NCBI GenBank assembly: GCA_936440205.1
Contig: OW387133.1
Location: 64,914,374 to 64,978,373, forward strand
Direction: 5' to 3'
DNA length: 64,000 bases
From: Lepidonotus clava
Lineage: Eukaryota > Annelida > Polychaeta > Phyllodocida > Polynoidae
Both the position numbers and the translations under genes were made by a program. Below the pieces are notes generated by a model. It was given only the letters and a program-made list of their open reading frames with translations. It searched no databases and was not told the origin of the DNA. This document shows, in pieces, positions 22,867 through 33,072 of this stretch (position 1 is the first letter of the stretch; each line of letters opens with the position of its first letter).

Positions 22867-22870
22867 CCAA

Positions 22871-22884
22871 CACTCCTGGCACCA
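22871..22884 (-). other. Primer-binding site (tRNA-Leu-like)
   Basis: Minus-strand TGGTGCCAGGAGTG starts one base after the 5' LTR. It is close to TGGTACCAGGAGTG, the complement of a tRNA-Leu 3' end, differing at one position. The position right after the LTR is where LTR elements keep this site. Confidence 0.75.
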
Positions 22885-22885
22885 A

Positions 22886-23070
22886 TGTAAGCAAATATCT
22901 GTACTTACTTAGGAGTTCTGGTGAGTAATTACCAATTTCCGGCGAGCAATCAAGGATGGGTCCTGCTTGTTCGACGGGTGGGGTAACTCTGATTATCCGG
23001 CAGCCTCCCGGCAGCAGGAGACCGCCGAAGGTCGCCGAGCGGCGATCGGGCCATCTCGGCGTCGACAACA
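22886..23070 (-). repeat. 5' LTR of the non-autonomous element
   Basis: 185 bp, TG...CA, matching 9825-10009 at all but two visible positions. On the minus strand it leads into the primer-binding site. Confidence 0.9.
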
Positions 23071-23133
23071 AATACAACACACTGCATGGTAGGTACACCA
23101 TAGCTCTGTGGATCCTTCTATCACAGCAGGCTA

Positions 23134-24245
23134 TAACGGAGGTGCACCTATTTTCGGACATACACCTATTTTCGGACAGTTACACCAATTTCCCAAATTA
23201 TAGGCTTGAATTGGTATAAAATTGTTCCAAAAATAAAATCAATTTCAATGAATTTGGCCCAGGGTAACTTTCCAGTGATTTAAAGCCAAAAAAGAATGTT
23301 TCTATTATATCTTTATTTATTTTGATGAGTAAAATACATGATATTACAATTTCTGGTGCACCAAAATGGCATTTTTGGTGCACCTGATGGTCTTGACACA
23401 ATTTTATCAATAGCATAAATAATAAGTCACAAATTATAGAAAAACAAGTCCTGAATATCCAGTATTACATTATTTTATGTTGTAATGCATTCAGATACTA
23501 GCCAGTCATTTGAAAGATTTGAAATTCATATTTTACCTAATAAAATGGCATTTGATTACAGAAATATGGTGTCCGAAAATAGGTGAACTAGTGCATTTAA
23601 GACATTTTGTTCAGAAAACCTTAAATAATTGGATCAATCACCATCACAGTCTTTTGAGTCCTTATAAATGTGTTTTAGTCTGAAAATATAATGGCATTGA
23701 GTCTCCTGGACAAAAATCAATAAATGAATGCCAAAATCTATAATTATTTTTAATGAAAGGTACATTATACAGATCAAATTAACAACTTTCTTGTTTGGGG
23801 AGGGGGGGAATTGGAGGGAAATGTACATTTTCACACATTTTAATGGGTTAACACTAATAATCTATCCAAAAACAATTAAATATTAGAAAAATAATGTAAT
23901 CACCGTTTAAGCATTTGTTGATGTCAAGCACAATTGCTTTGTATTTGTTTTGAATCAAAACATCACTTTTCTATATAATTTTTCTTAAGTTAAGTGAACT
24001 ATGCTTGCCCATTCATGTACTGTCCGAAAATAGGTGAACCTGTCCGAAAATAGGTGCACCTAACTCAAAATTTTGAAATGATCCATATGAAGTTAAAAAA
24101 AATTGCTTTCATATTTTTTTGGCTCAAACATATGAAATACATGTTTAGCTGTGGTTTCTGACCTAATATGATATATCCAAGTAGTTATTATAGGTACTGG
24201 ATGCAAATATGTGCAGAGTGTCCGAAAATAGGTGTATCTCCGTTA
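23134..24245. mobile_element. 1.1 kb TA-flanked MITE with reiterated terminal motif (family 1)
   Basis: The ends TAACGGAGGTGCACCTATTT (left) and TAACGGAGATACACCTATTT (right, reverse complement) continue into TCGGACA: 27 bp with two mismatches, including a TA duplication. The core TGTCCGAAAATAGGTG recurs inside in both directions near 23160, 23570, 24021 and 24040. It has no transposase. TA duplication and length suggest a Tc1/mariner-mobilised element. Confidence 0.85.
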
Positions 24246-25248
24246 CGAGGTTAGGAGTAGAGAGTCGATCATTTGGCTAGTAGGTACACCACTGCTAGCC
24301 TGCGCTGCAAGCCCCTCCCCTCCTGTACAGGAACTCCGAATGGGAATATCCAAAGGCCAATACTTAGTCTAAACCACTGCCAGAATCCAAGGCGGGAAAA
24401 GGAAGCCTACCATATTTAACACCAGGGGCTCTTCGGTAGAGTGGCATTTCCCGCTAGTTGGCAGAGGGCGCTGCGGGAACCTGTCGTTGACCTACTTCCA
24501 TCTATTTGACCCAGAATCGGGCCCAGCGCCATCTTATCAACACAGTGCCCGCCAAGGAGGGCGATAGGCAGGTAAGCTGGCACGGTTCTTTTATCTTGAT
24601 TGTGATAACAGTACACTGATAACCTGGACTATCGTATGAGCTGCTCTTTCTCAGAATTCCAGAGCATGGGAAGGTAATTGGCCGTAATGGAAGCTTAGAA
24701 TCGTTCATATCGCTGCCTGACGGCCTGAACACGGGCTTTCCCCGGTCGATGTGCTAACTAGGCCAGCGACCGGAGACCCCTTATGATTGGTATTTTACAG
24801 GTGCGAAATACAGGCTCTGTTTGCTTTAATTAAAGCAATGGCTGTTCAGTCTTGGCTTAATTCAATATAAATTAACTAAGGTAAAAGAAATCTGGTATCT
24901 GTACTCATATTCGTGTGCGTATTTTACATACACTTTCGGAATTCCTGTGTTCACCTGTGGCTGTGACGGGTAAAGTTTACGGATTTGTCATACCTGGTGA
25001 CCTCATTCCGGACCTCCCCTCCCAATATGGCTGCGCCCTAGCAAACTTTAAGACACCTGTTCAGAGCCGTTCTTGCCTTTAACTTTTGTCCTAATCATTG
25101 CATTATACAATTGGATAGTCCATTATTTCTTCTACAAGTCAGTAAACAGTTTGTAGAAGTTAGATCTATCACAGTATAAGGGTTCCCTACACAATTAGCT
25201 TAAAGGGAGCCAAAACCAATATATTTGACAAAATGTTCAAAACTCAGA
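24246..25248. other. Unassigned stretch
   Basis: No gene, RNA or repeat is recognised. It is a moderately GC-rich segment (24290-24800) followed by AT-rich sequence, lying between two TA-flanked elements. Confidence 0.4.
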
Positions 25249-26363
25249 TAGAGTAGAGGAGCCAGTTTCCGCGCATCACTAGTTTTCGCGCATTTTAAGC
25301 ATTTTTCTGAACGCATTTTTTCTAAAATAATCTAGAATCCGTTATTTCCCTGTGAGATTAATCTGCATGTTATATTTATATAAAAAGATAGATTTTTGTG
25401 GCGATTTGCAAATATTTGAGGTATTCTAGCAGCAAAAACATGTAGTGATATCCTTATTATAAGGAAAACTGGACGGATCCTTAAAAAACCTTATTTTTTT
25501 AAATAAGGAATAAAAGCTTGATTTCTTAAATTAAAAATGAGACTTTAGGCTCAAAATATTACATGTATTAGTTTAAGGTGATGTCCCGTCATTTTGATAT
25601 CAGTTATGCATTTTATTTATATATATGTAGAAAATAGACCCCTGCGTGAAAACTAATTACAAATAAGAAAGCAGTTGTCAGTTTTCGCGCATTTTTCACC
25701 TATTTTTCCGAAATTTCCGAATTTTCAAGCATATTTAATATATAGAACTTGGGAAAAAAAGGTCAAAGCAAGTTTCTATATAGTTTTAAGGCACTTTCCT
25801 AAAATAATATCAAAGAAAAAGTCATTGTGCATCTTTTTCTGTCCTTTACTTAGGCGAATTATAATGCTTTTGCCATTATTGAAAATGCACAAATATGCGT
25901 ATTTCTTATCTTTATATCATGTATCTCTTTCCAATATATTGAAAGACAACATAGTATTTCTAATTTGCATTTTATGAAACATTAAAAAGTCAACAACTAT
26001 TTGACATAACAAATATCCATAGATAATCTTTTTCTGATGCTTCAGAAATTGAATTTTGTATTTATTATGTATTTTACTCATTTTACACTTAAAATATAGT
26101 GAAATGCGCGAAAATTGACACCAAAATGCGCGAAAATAGGCTCCAGGTGCGCGAAAACTGAAGAATAATCCCCTGAAAGTAATATGTTAAGATTTTACAA
26201 AACTATTTTCATATTTTAATATTTTTCAAAATAATTATGTTTCTAGACGTTGTCCCACTATGGTAAGATGAAAAAAGAGTTTTCTAATTCATTTTTTCAT
26301 CATATATTCTGTTACAAATTGATTTCCTGCCCTTAGTGCGCGGAAACTGGCTCCTCTACTCTA
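25249..26363. mobile_element. 1.1 kb TA-flanked MITE with reiterated terminal motif (family 2)
   Basis: There is a perfect 27 bp inverted repeat beginning TAGAGTAGAGGAGCCAGTTT at 25249-25275 and 26337-26363, including TA target duplication. The core TTTTCGCGCA or its complement recurs inside near 25283, 25681, 26104, 26131 and 26150. No transposase frame is present. It has the same size and design as the element at 23134 but a different sequence. The perfect ends suggest recent insertion. Confidence 0.92.
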
Positions 26364-26879
26364 GACGTAGTCTATAGAAATATGTTAGATGAGTCAGTGG
26401 TTAAGTATTATCTGTGAAAACTAGCGCAAACTGAAGAAGAATGCCACAAGAGATGGTAAGCTATTTACATATGTTTGTAAACAAACCCTATTTTTGTGGA
26501 TCCACATTATGCTTTTTTGAGACCCAGTAGATATATGTAGATCTATGCCAGGACCATGAGAAACTGACAATTCATAATTTTTGACAAGACAGATCGAGTA
26601 TTTTGAAGTTTCTTTTGTAAAGTGATCAACAAAAAATTGCATAACATAATGATGTACCGGTACCGATTTTATGCCAATGAATTAGTAAAATTGTATCTGA
26701 TGATAAAAAGCATCAAAATTATATCTTATGTGAAATTAGAAAACTCATTAATCTATAAAAAAAAAAAATGACATAGTTTGAGGGCAATAGTTTGTTGTTG
26801 ATGTTATGCTTATTTTTAAGATAGCCGTAAAAGAGTGAAAATTCTGATTTTATACGGAGTAAATAGGTTTGACGTATGT

Positions 26880-27186
26880 AGCAAAATTTGCGTCATTTTC
26901 CGCATCGCGCTGTGAAATACTTGGCTCCAGAAGTGACCCTGTTTAGCATGGTGCCATGGCGAAAATTTACATTTTCGCGATAATGCAAAATATTGACAAA
27001 TTATGAAAATTGAAAGGGCTGTATGATAATCCTGGGATGTATTGCAAACTTTTTCTCATTTAATGTATGAAGATTGGAGCTATATTTAAAAAGTTAAAGC
27101 GAAATAACATGTTTTCTGCCATAGGATCTTATTCTTATGTTAAAAGCACCCCAACCTCCGTTTGCGATTTCCGCGAAATTTCACCA
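26880..27186. repeat. Dispersed repeat R1, copy B
   Basis: Matches 9195-9429 plus 9734-9790 (GGCTCCAGAAGTGACCCT, GAAATAACATGTTTTCT, 'TTAAAAGCACCCCAACCTCC', TTTCCGCGAAATTTC). It lacks the MITE found in copy A and so displays the empty site. Confidence 0.75.
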
Positions 27187-28111
27187 GGTCTTCTGAGGTC
27201 TTATTTTGGTTTGGTCATTTATAAGGCTATTAAAAAGGTCTTATTTTGCAGTTCAAGGTCTTATAAAACTCTTATTTTTAGGTTCAGTTAAATTTTTCAG
27301 GCTATGAAATATAATATATGTTTGTTGTCCAACAACATATTAGAATTTTCCGTACTCGGTAGTTTAGACCTAGATCTATGTATACTTCAGTAAAATCACC
27401 TTTGGTTGGATTTATTTTTTTCGGAGTCCCTAGTTATATCTATGTACATGTGTAGTTTTGTAGCTATTGGTGGGGACTCCCTCAATCAGTCATGTCTGTA
27501 GTCATTAAATTCTCTTTGTTCTTAATGACCAGTTACACAATGTCATGTTCCCCAGTTGAAGAGAATTGTCCTCCAATTGTAGTTAGGGTCAAGTATTGTG
27601 AAAAACCAGCATATTTGAGGCAAACTTTAACAGCCCTCACCCCTCCACATTAGGTCCTCCACTGTCACCTGCAGGTGGGCAGATCTAGACGGGTGAGGGA
27701 TAGGTCACTCACTACTGGCTATATGGCATTGATTGCAAAGACCTATAGTATTAGTAGGCCCTTTCTAAACCCCTCCCTGAGCTGTGTGTGACAGCAGAGT
27801 GGTGGTGGGCAGTGCTCATAGCCCATCCAGCTTACCAGTATAAGAAAGGGTGTACTTGGGCGAAGGGTGGGTCCTGGTGGTGGTAATAGGTTATAAAGTT
27901 TTTGATGCATGCTTTAGTTTATTTAGGGTCGACCATCGCTCATGCATGAGTGGAACTTTGTAGCTCTTTTGCTTCTTGTTTGTAGAACTTTTTCAAATTT
28001 AAGGAGATCGTACTTTTGAAAGAACGATGATAAAAAAAAGTCTATTTTCACTCATGAGAAGGTCTTATAAAGGTCTTATTCTGATTTCTGAAAAAGCGTG
28101 GATACCCTTAT
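27187..28111. mobile_element. Decayed AGGTCTTATT-type element with R2 insertion
   Basis: 'AGGTCTTATT' words occur at 27187-27290 and 28055-28085. The right edge (TTTCACTCATGAGAAGGTCT onward, ending GCGTGGATACCCTT) matches the right edge of the element ending at 29755. The left terminus is not recognised. The middle is filled by dispersed repeat R2. Confidence 0.55.
27423..27986. repeat. Dispersed repeat R2, copy A
   Basis: Shares long blocks with 38424-38851: GGAGTCCCTAGTTATATCTA, GGGGACTCCCTCAATCAGTC, 'CCCTCACCCCTCCACATTAG', 'CCATCGCTCATGCATGAGTG'. GGAGTCCC and its complement GGGACTCC lie ~50 bp apart at the left end, so a terminal hairpin could form. Class unknown. Confidence 0.8.
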
Positions 28112-29035
28112 TTGGACCGACCATATTTGGTCCAAATGACGCCATTGGGATGGGCAGTCAATGTCATTTGGACCACTTTTTGAACATCTTGAGAAAGTCA
28201 TTTTGCTACCTGGGATTAAGTAAAAATTGACACAATGTCATCATTGAAACAGCTTCTCACCCTAAAAAGCCTATGTATGGAATCCGATGCATTAGACTGA
28301 CGGGGTGACATGAAATTAAGTGTGAGTACTCTTTGTTACCTAGGAATGCCAGGCTCTGAGTCTGAACACCTAAATTTATCGAAAAAGTAAACCATTTTAG
28401 GGTTTGACCATAGTATTTACAGAATACTGGAGAGCTCGGGCCACAGGAGAACTTGGTCCAAGTGAACTCAGGCCACTGGAGAACTTATGGTGGGGCTGGA
28501 GAATGTTTGTAGTGGGAAGCAAACTAGATATAGTCTATATCCCTAAAGCTCTCTTCTTCTAACAGATCTCTAGGATTTATACCTAATGCTGAAAAGCACT
28601 TGAAAGTTTTTTATCTGATGGTGGTGCCCCCTGTGGCCGTTTCAGGTACTAATATCAGGGGTTTACCTTACCGTAACTATTTTGTCTACCACTAATACTA
28701 GTCAACCGGGCAAGTGGTCTTCTCTTTGTCCTAGCCCAAATCAATGTTCCACTAGTCCATGAACTAAATTATTATTCTTTAATTTCAAATTTTTCCCAAG
28801 CCCATCGGGCTAGCTACTTCAAATTTTAACTTGCCCACAAACATTTCTACTAGTACCCAGTACTAGTAACTTTATGTTAAGGTCAAACCCTGAATAGATC
28901 TATATGAATAGAGCAGTCTAATGGTGGCCATTTATGTTGGGCACGTTTCTTGTGAGTCTTGTATGAATATGTCAGTATTTTAACCACTTTCAAAAGGTTA
29001 TGGGCCCAGTAATGTTTGGTATGGATGCATAACTA

Positions 29036-29755
29036 CAGGGTGCCCACGCAGGTCTTATTAGGTTTTAAAAGATCTTATTCTGTTTTTGCCATTTTTGTTG
29101 CGTTGGTACATATAAGTATAGATCATATAGGTATTAAGTAACCAACGCAACAAAGGTATAGGTCCGTTTTTGAAGTGGGTCTATTGTTGTGGACCAGTGG
29201 ACCGTGTAATTGTTTAATTGGTGGTCCCCCTCCCACCCCTGTAGGCCCCTTGGGCAGCTGTACACTCATTGGTCAACCTGAGTGACCAATAGGATTCCCT
29301 CCTATACCACCGTCCGTGCGCTCAATCAGCTGTGACTCCCCCACCACCGTCGCCACTGCCAGCCTGCCAGCCGGCAGGCTCAGGCGCCCCCCCCCCCCCC
29401 CCCTCTCTCTCTCTGTCAATGTAATCCTTCTACCCCAAGCCCCACCCCCTCCCAACCCGACAACGACAACAACCCTCCCCCGGACCCGCCACCTCCCCCT
29501 CCCTCCCTCCTCCTTCCCCGGACCTTCCACAGGTGTTAGAAGTTGCCTTCACTCAGCAGTTTATACCTAGATAAGTTATAGTTTCATAAAGGCCCCACCT
29601 GCTAAATATACACAACCAATTATATCAACCCTTTTTGGAGAAATTAAAACTTTTGAAAAACAACATTTAAAAGGTCTTATTTTCACTCATGAGAAGGTCT
29701 TATAAAGGTCTTATTAAGGTCTTATTTTGATTTCTGAAAATGCTTTGGTACCCTG
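29036..29755. mobile_element. CAGGG...CCCTG AGGTCTTATT-type element with R3 insertion
   Basis: The ends are CAGGGTGCCCACGCAGGTCT and, on the right, GGTACCCTG. 'AGGTCTTATT' words lie just inside both ends (29050-29080 and 29670-29735). Most of the interior is repeat R3 (29091-29525). No target duplication is clear. Confidence 0.6.
29091..29525. repeat. Dispersed GC-rich repeat R3, copy A
   Basis: Matches 45711 onward in CCATTTTTGTTGC, 'AAGGTATAGGTCCGTTTTTG', 'AAGTGGGTCTATTGT', GTGTAATTGTTTAATTGGTG. A hairpin TTGTTGCGTTGGT/ACCAACGCAACAA opens it, and a pyrimidine-rich segment with a 17-C run (29387-29403) follows. The G-rich reading frame on the minus strand here is a composition artefact. Confidence 0.75.
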
Positions 29756-29892
29756 ATAAGGAATCTGTGAGTGTCTTGAGACTGCCATTGTAAACTTTTG
29801 TACCTAGGAAGGAAGTTTGAATTTTCCTGGGACTGTTACTGTTATTGTTAACATGGTAAAATGGCTGTGAGTGTTGTCAACAGGATTTCACC

Positions 29893-31310
29893 ATGGAAGG
29901 GGGAAACTACCCAACCTGGAGTATTCAGTGTTGAATGGCACTGGTCAAGGATGGATTGTAGGGCATCGTAAATGGGATTGAGGCCGGCGCTGACAGTTTA
30001 TCCAAATTTGAGAATGAGCGGGACAAGATTGTGCTCTCAGTCGACCCAGCGCTGCAGTACCTGCTTGGGGAGCTGAGTAATCCAATTGAGGTGTGGAAGT
30101 TGTTGGCAGACAAATTCTAGAAAAAGTCTTGGGCCACCAAGTTGCACCGGAGGAAGAAACTATAATGCCAGAGACTCAAGGATGTTGGTTTGGAATGGGA
30201 CCAAATCAGGGCTATGACAGAGATGTTCAATGTGCTGTCAGTAATTGGTGACCCGATTACTGATGAGGACTGCATTATGAATCTACTCGCCATTTTGCCA
30301 GACTCATACAGGATGCTGGTCACCACGCAAGAGGCCTGTCTGGATGTCCCAAAAATGGAGACGGTGATGGAGCATCAACGGAGTAGCGAAAACATGCAGA
30401 GGGTGAGTCTGCAGCGGGAGTGACACAGCAATGATGGTGAGACATCAGAGGAAGGGAGGAAGGATGTGTTACAGGTTTTGGAATGTCGGTCACGTTAATT
30501 GTGACTGCAGTAAGAGGAAGGACTGTAACAAATCCGACTGGAAGTCTGATGGTAAGCCCAATGATAAGTCCCAAGCATCTCACAAGGCACACAACACAAA
30601 GGAGCGGGACAGCAGTGACTCAGACAGTAACTACCTTGGCTTGTCAGTGCATCACATACTGTGAACATGTGACACCAGAACTGACAGATGGATCATCAAC
30701 TCCTCTAGCATCACCTGTCATATGTCTACAGTTTGCCAACTATGCCCTCCTGGACAGGGCCCTGGACATCATGCTGGGTGATGGACACCAGCTGAAGGCA
30801 GCGGGGCGCGGTACTGTCTCACTGGAGGTGGTGCTGTTGTGTGGCAACGTTAAAATGTGCAGGTTGAGAGATCTGTTGTACATCCCAAATTTGTCATTCA
30901 AGTGGCAGAGTCTGTCAAAATCTTATGATGTCATTACACATACCTTGTTCACAAAGAAAGAATGTGACTTGCTTGATGAGTGGGTAAGGTGAGGCTACAG
31001 GGACTCGGGCAGGGGAACTGGCTTAACTGTAGGGGAACACACCATGCAGCAAACATGGAACATGGCAGCATTACAGAACTGTGGCATCGTTGGTATGGTT
31101 ATCTCAGAGTTCAGAACATGAAACTGCTGGTTTCAGTGGATATGATAGTTTGGTTTGACTGCCCACTGCCCAGTGACCAGCAATATCAGCGTCTGTGAGC
31201 AATATGCCAAAGGAAAGCTCCACTCCCCAGTTTCCGTACTAGTGGGGGCATCGCTGTTGGAAAAGTCGAAAGTTTTGGGTGGGGAACTGCTAAAACATGG
31301 TTGGGCCTGA
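29893..31310 (+). mobile_element. Ty1/copia-type retrotransposon fossil (gag to pre-integrase)
   Basis: Translated pieces match copia-type polyproteins: a gag region at about 29893-30420 (KFENERDKIVLSVDPALQYL, RAMTEMFNVLSVIGDPI, LAILPDSY), a zinc-knuckle remnant at about 30465-30520, a protease/linker region at about 30690-30930 (LGDGHQLKAAGRGTVSLE, CRLRDLLYIPNLSF) and a GAG-pre-integrase region at about 31075-31290. It is strongly broken, with on the order of ten breaks, and stops before integrase and reverse transcriptase. No LTRs are recognised. It looks older than the other retroelements in the window. Confidence 0.8.
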
Positions 31311-31363
31311 GTTCTCTGGCTGCCCAAGTTCTCTGGCGGCCCGAGTTCTCCAGTCTACCATTC

Positions 31364-32565
31364 AGATTCACTACCTACTCATTCATGACTGTTACACATG
31401 CTAGAAGGAGGCAGATCTGGTTAGAGATAAGGATTGACCAATCAACCTGTCCCCCTGACAGTTGCTAAGCAACTCTACTACCTCTGGCAAAGAATTTAAC
31501 TTTCCTGTATTTGAGAATGCTTCTACTAAAGTCCTTGTAGTATGTTTTTCTATATAGATCATAACAGGCCCAGGGCTCAAGATTAAGGGTTTTAACTTAG
31601 CTGCCCGTCGGGCAGTCCTGGTGTGAAGTTTTTCTTGCATTATCCCAGAATGGACCTGCCCATCTTTATTTCATTATTCTCCGTTTTCGTCCAGTGGATC
31701 ACTTCGATAGTCCGATAATTCGGAGTCATAGGTTGTCCCAAAAAGCTGATACCAGCGTAAATGTGTGTAGAGTGAACAGCAGTCGCTGGTAACCAGCGGG
31801 GGGGGGGGGGGGACACTGTGCTATTTTGTGGTATTGTGAACCTGGTCGGAGAGTGATGGTTTTCTCATAGGAAATGCCTTGAGAGTGTAGAAATTAGCAT
31901 AAATAAGTCTATACCTGGAGAGTGACGAGATGATGTCATAATAATATTCTAAAAATAGACTAACTAGGTCGGGATACCCCCTTCCTCCACTGGAGGCGGC
32001 CATATTGAAAATCTGCTGGTGTTGTTGTTCTTCTCCGGGCTCGCTGTCTCGATCCCTTCGGGATTGGTCAGACCTGGAGTGTTAACTTGGTCATTTAGGC
32101 TGATGTCCCCATAGACATACAGTGGAAGTCTCAGGTACCAGATTCAGATTCTGGACCTGTTGTCAGATGCAAACCAAATATACGGTGAAGATTGTAGCTT
32201 TAACATAGGACTCCTATGATATCTAGGTCACCAAGTCATCAGCTAGGAGATTGACGCATGTCCATATATGGTCATATGAGGGGTAGGCTGGTATCCTTGA
32301 CTGACAGCAGGGCCATTGTTCCATTAAGACCCTACTTCAGGTAGCATTGCTAAAGCTTACCTCAGGTAGGATCTGTAGCCAGCCAATCACATCCAAGCAT
32401 GCCACCATCTGCATACAAAGGGGCTGGTGTTCAACTGCCTCCTTTCCTCAGGCTCTCTTCACCAAAGCTTACTTCAGAGAGGTTCAGTGTTAGCCAATCA
32501 GAGCCCTGCTTGTCGCAGGGTGCCACCTTTTACCAAACAATGTATACATCTGCCTCAGTACAATA
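31364..32565. other. Unassigned stretch
   Basis: No gene or RNA is recognised. A 15-G run lies at 31798-31812. The words 'AAGCTTACCTCAGGTAG' and 'AAAGCTTACTTCAGAGAGG' (32350-32480) hint at an old duplication. Confidence 0.4.
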
Positions 32566-32566
32566 G

Positions 32567-33071
32567 CAGGCATCATACCGTTCCTTTATTTTAAAGGACT
32601 TTCCTTTAAATTCCTTTATTTTTGTGAAAATAGGCAAAATTCCTTTATTTTCCTTTATTTTCGTGAAAAATTCCTTTAAATTCCTTTTTTTTTTTTCTTG
32701 AGTAAGAAAATATCACATTATCTCATAAAATGCATAGAATTCCATATTATTAGCGATAAAATTGCAAAATTTTCTAGTCGTCGATCGCTCCAGGTTGACG
32801 TGTCGATCGACATGAGTTGGCGCATTGATCGACGTGAGTCGACGTGGGTCAATGCAGTGCTGCACAGAAAAAGATCAACAGGACGGCATGCCTATTACAA
32901 TATTATTTGCCTTATTTCATGTTTAAACTCTCTAAAGGTTCTCCAAATATTCCTTTAAAATTCCTTTATTTTTCCTAGAAATCCCTGCAAATTCCTTTAA
33001 ATTCCTTTATTTTTATGAAAAAAACTTCCTTTAAATTCCTTTATTTTTTTGGGAGGGCGGTATGATGCCTG
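32567..33071. mobile_element. CAGG...CCTG MITE with TTCCTTTATTTT interior, 6 bp target duplication
   Basis: Perfect inverted ends CAGGCATCATACCG at 32567-32580 and 33058-33071, flanked by CAATAG on both sides (32561-32566 and 33072-33077). Zones at both ends repeat 'AATTCCTTTAAATTCCTTTA'-like words many times. The middle (32700-32930) is unrelated sequence with no protein match. Confidence 0.9.
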
Positions 33072-33072
33072 C

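Larger units (their letters stand above)
9825..23070 (-). mobile_element. Non-autonomous LTR retrotransposon, split by a LINE
   Basis: Two direct 185 bp repeats bound this minus-strand element, each starting TG and ending CA. On the minus strand the 5' LTR is followed after one base by TGGTGCCAGGAGTG, close to a tRNA-Leu primer-binding site. A purine tract GGAATGGGGAGGAG abuts the 3' LTR. The parts, in minus-strand order, are LTR, primer site, a ~1.7 kb leader with a 138 bp tandem array, a proline/glutamine-rich gag-like coding region with no visible reverse transcriptase, purine tract and LTR. Without the 9.5 kb LINE nested in the coding region it is about 3.7 kb. I see no pol domains, so another element would have to mobilise it. 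The LTRs differ at two visible sites, suggesting a young insertion. A clean target duplication is not seen (GTATA left, AATAC right). It is broken at least by the LINE. Confidence 0.85.
28423..31363. repeat. Inverted ~55 bp repeats bounding a 2.9 kb nested region
   Basis: ACTGGAGAGCTCGGGCC...AGAACTTGG...GAACTCAGGCC at 28424-28474 is matched with changes by the reverse complement of 31307-31356 (ACTGGAGAACTCGGGCC...AGAACTTGGG...GAACTCAGGCC). The enclosed 2.9 kb contains an AGGTCTTATT-type element, repeat R3 and a copia fossil, so this may be one old element filled by later insertions, or two inverted copies of a small repeat. Confidence 0.5.

Noticed and set aside
22867-22885. Fragment of a tRNA gene
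   Set aside because: Only the 3'-end complement is present and its place next to the LTR marks it as a primer-binding site.
29273-29570. Glycine/arginine- or proline-rich small proteins
   Set aside because: They are low-complexity frames through G/C runs of repeat R3.
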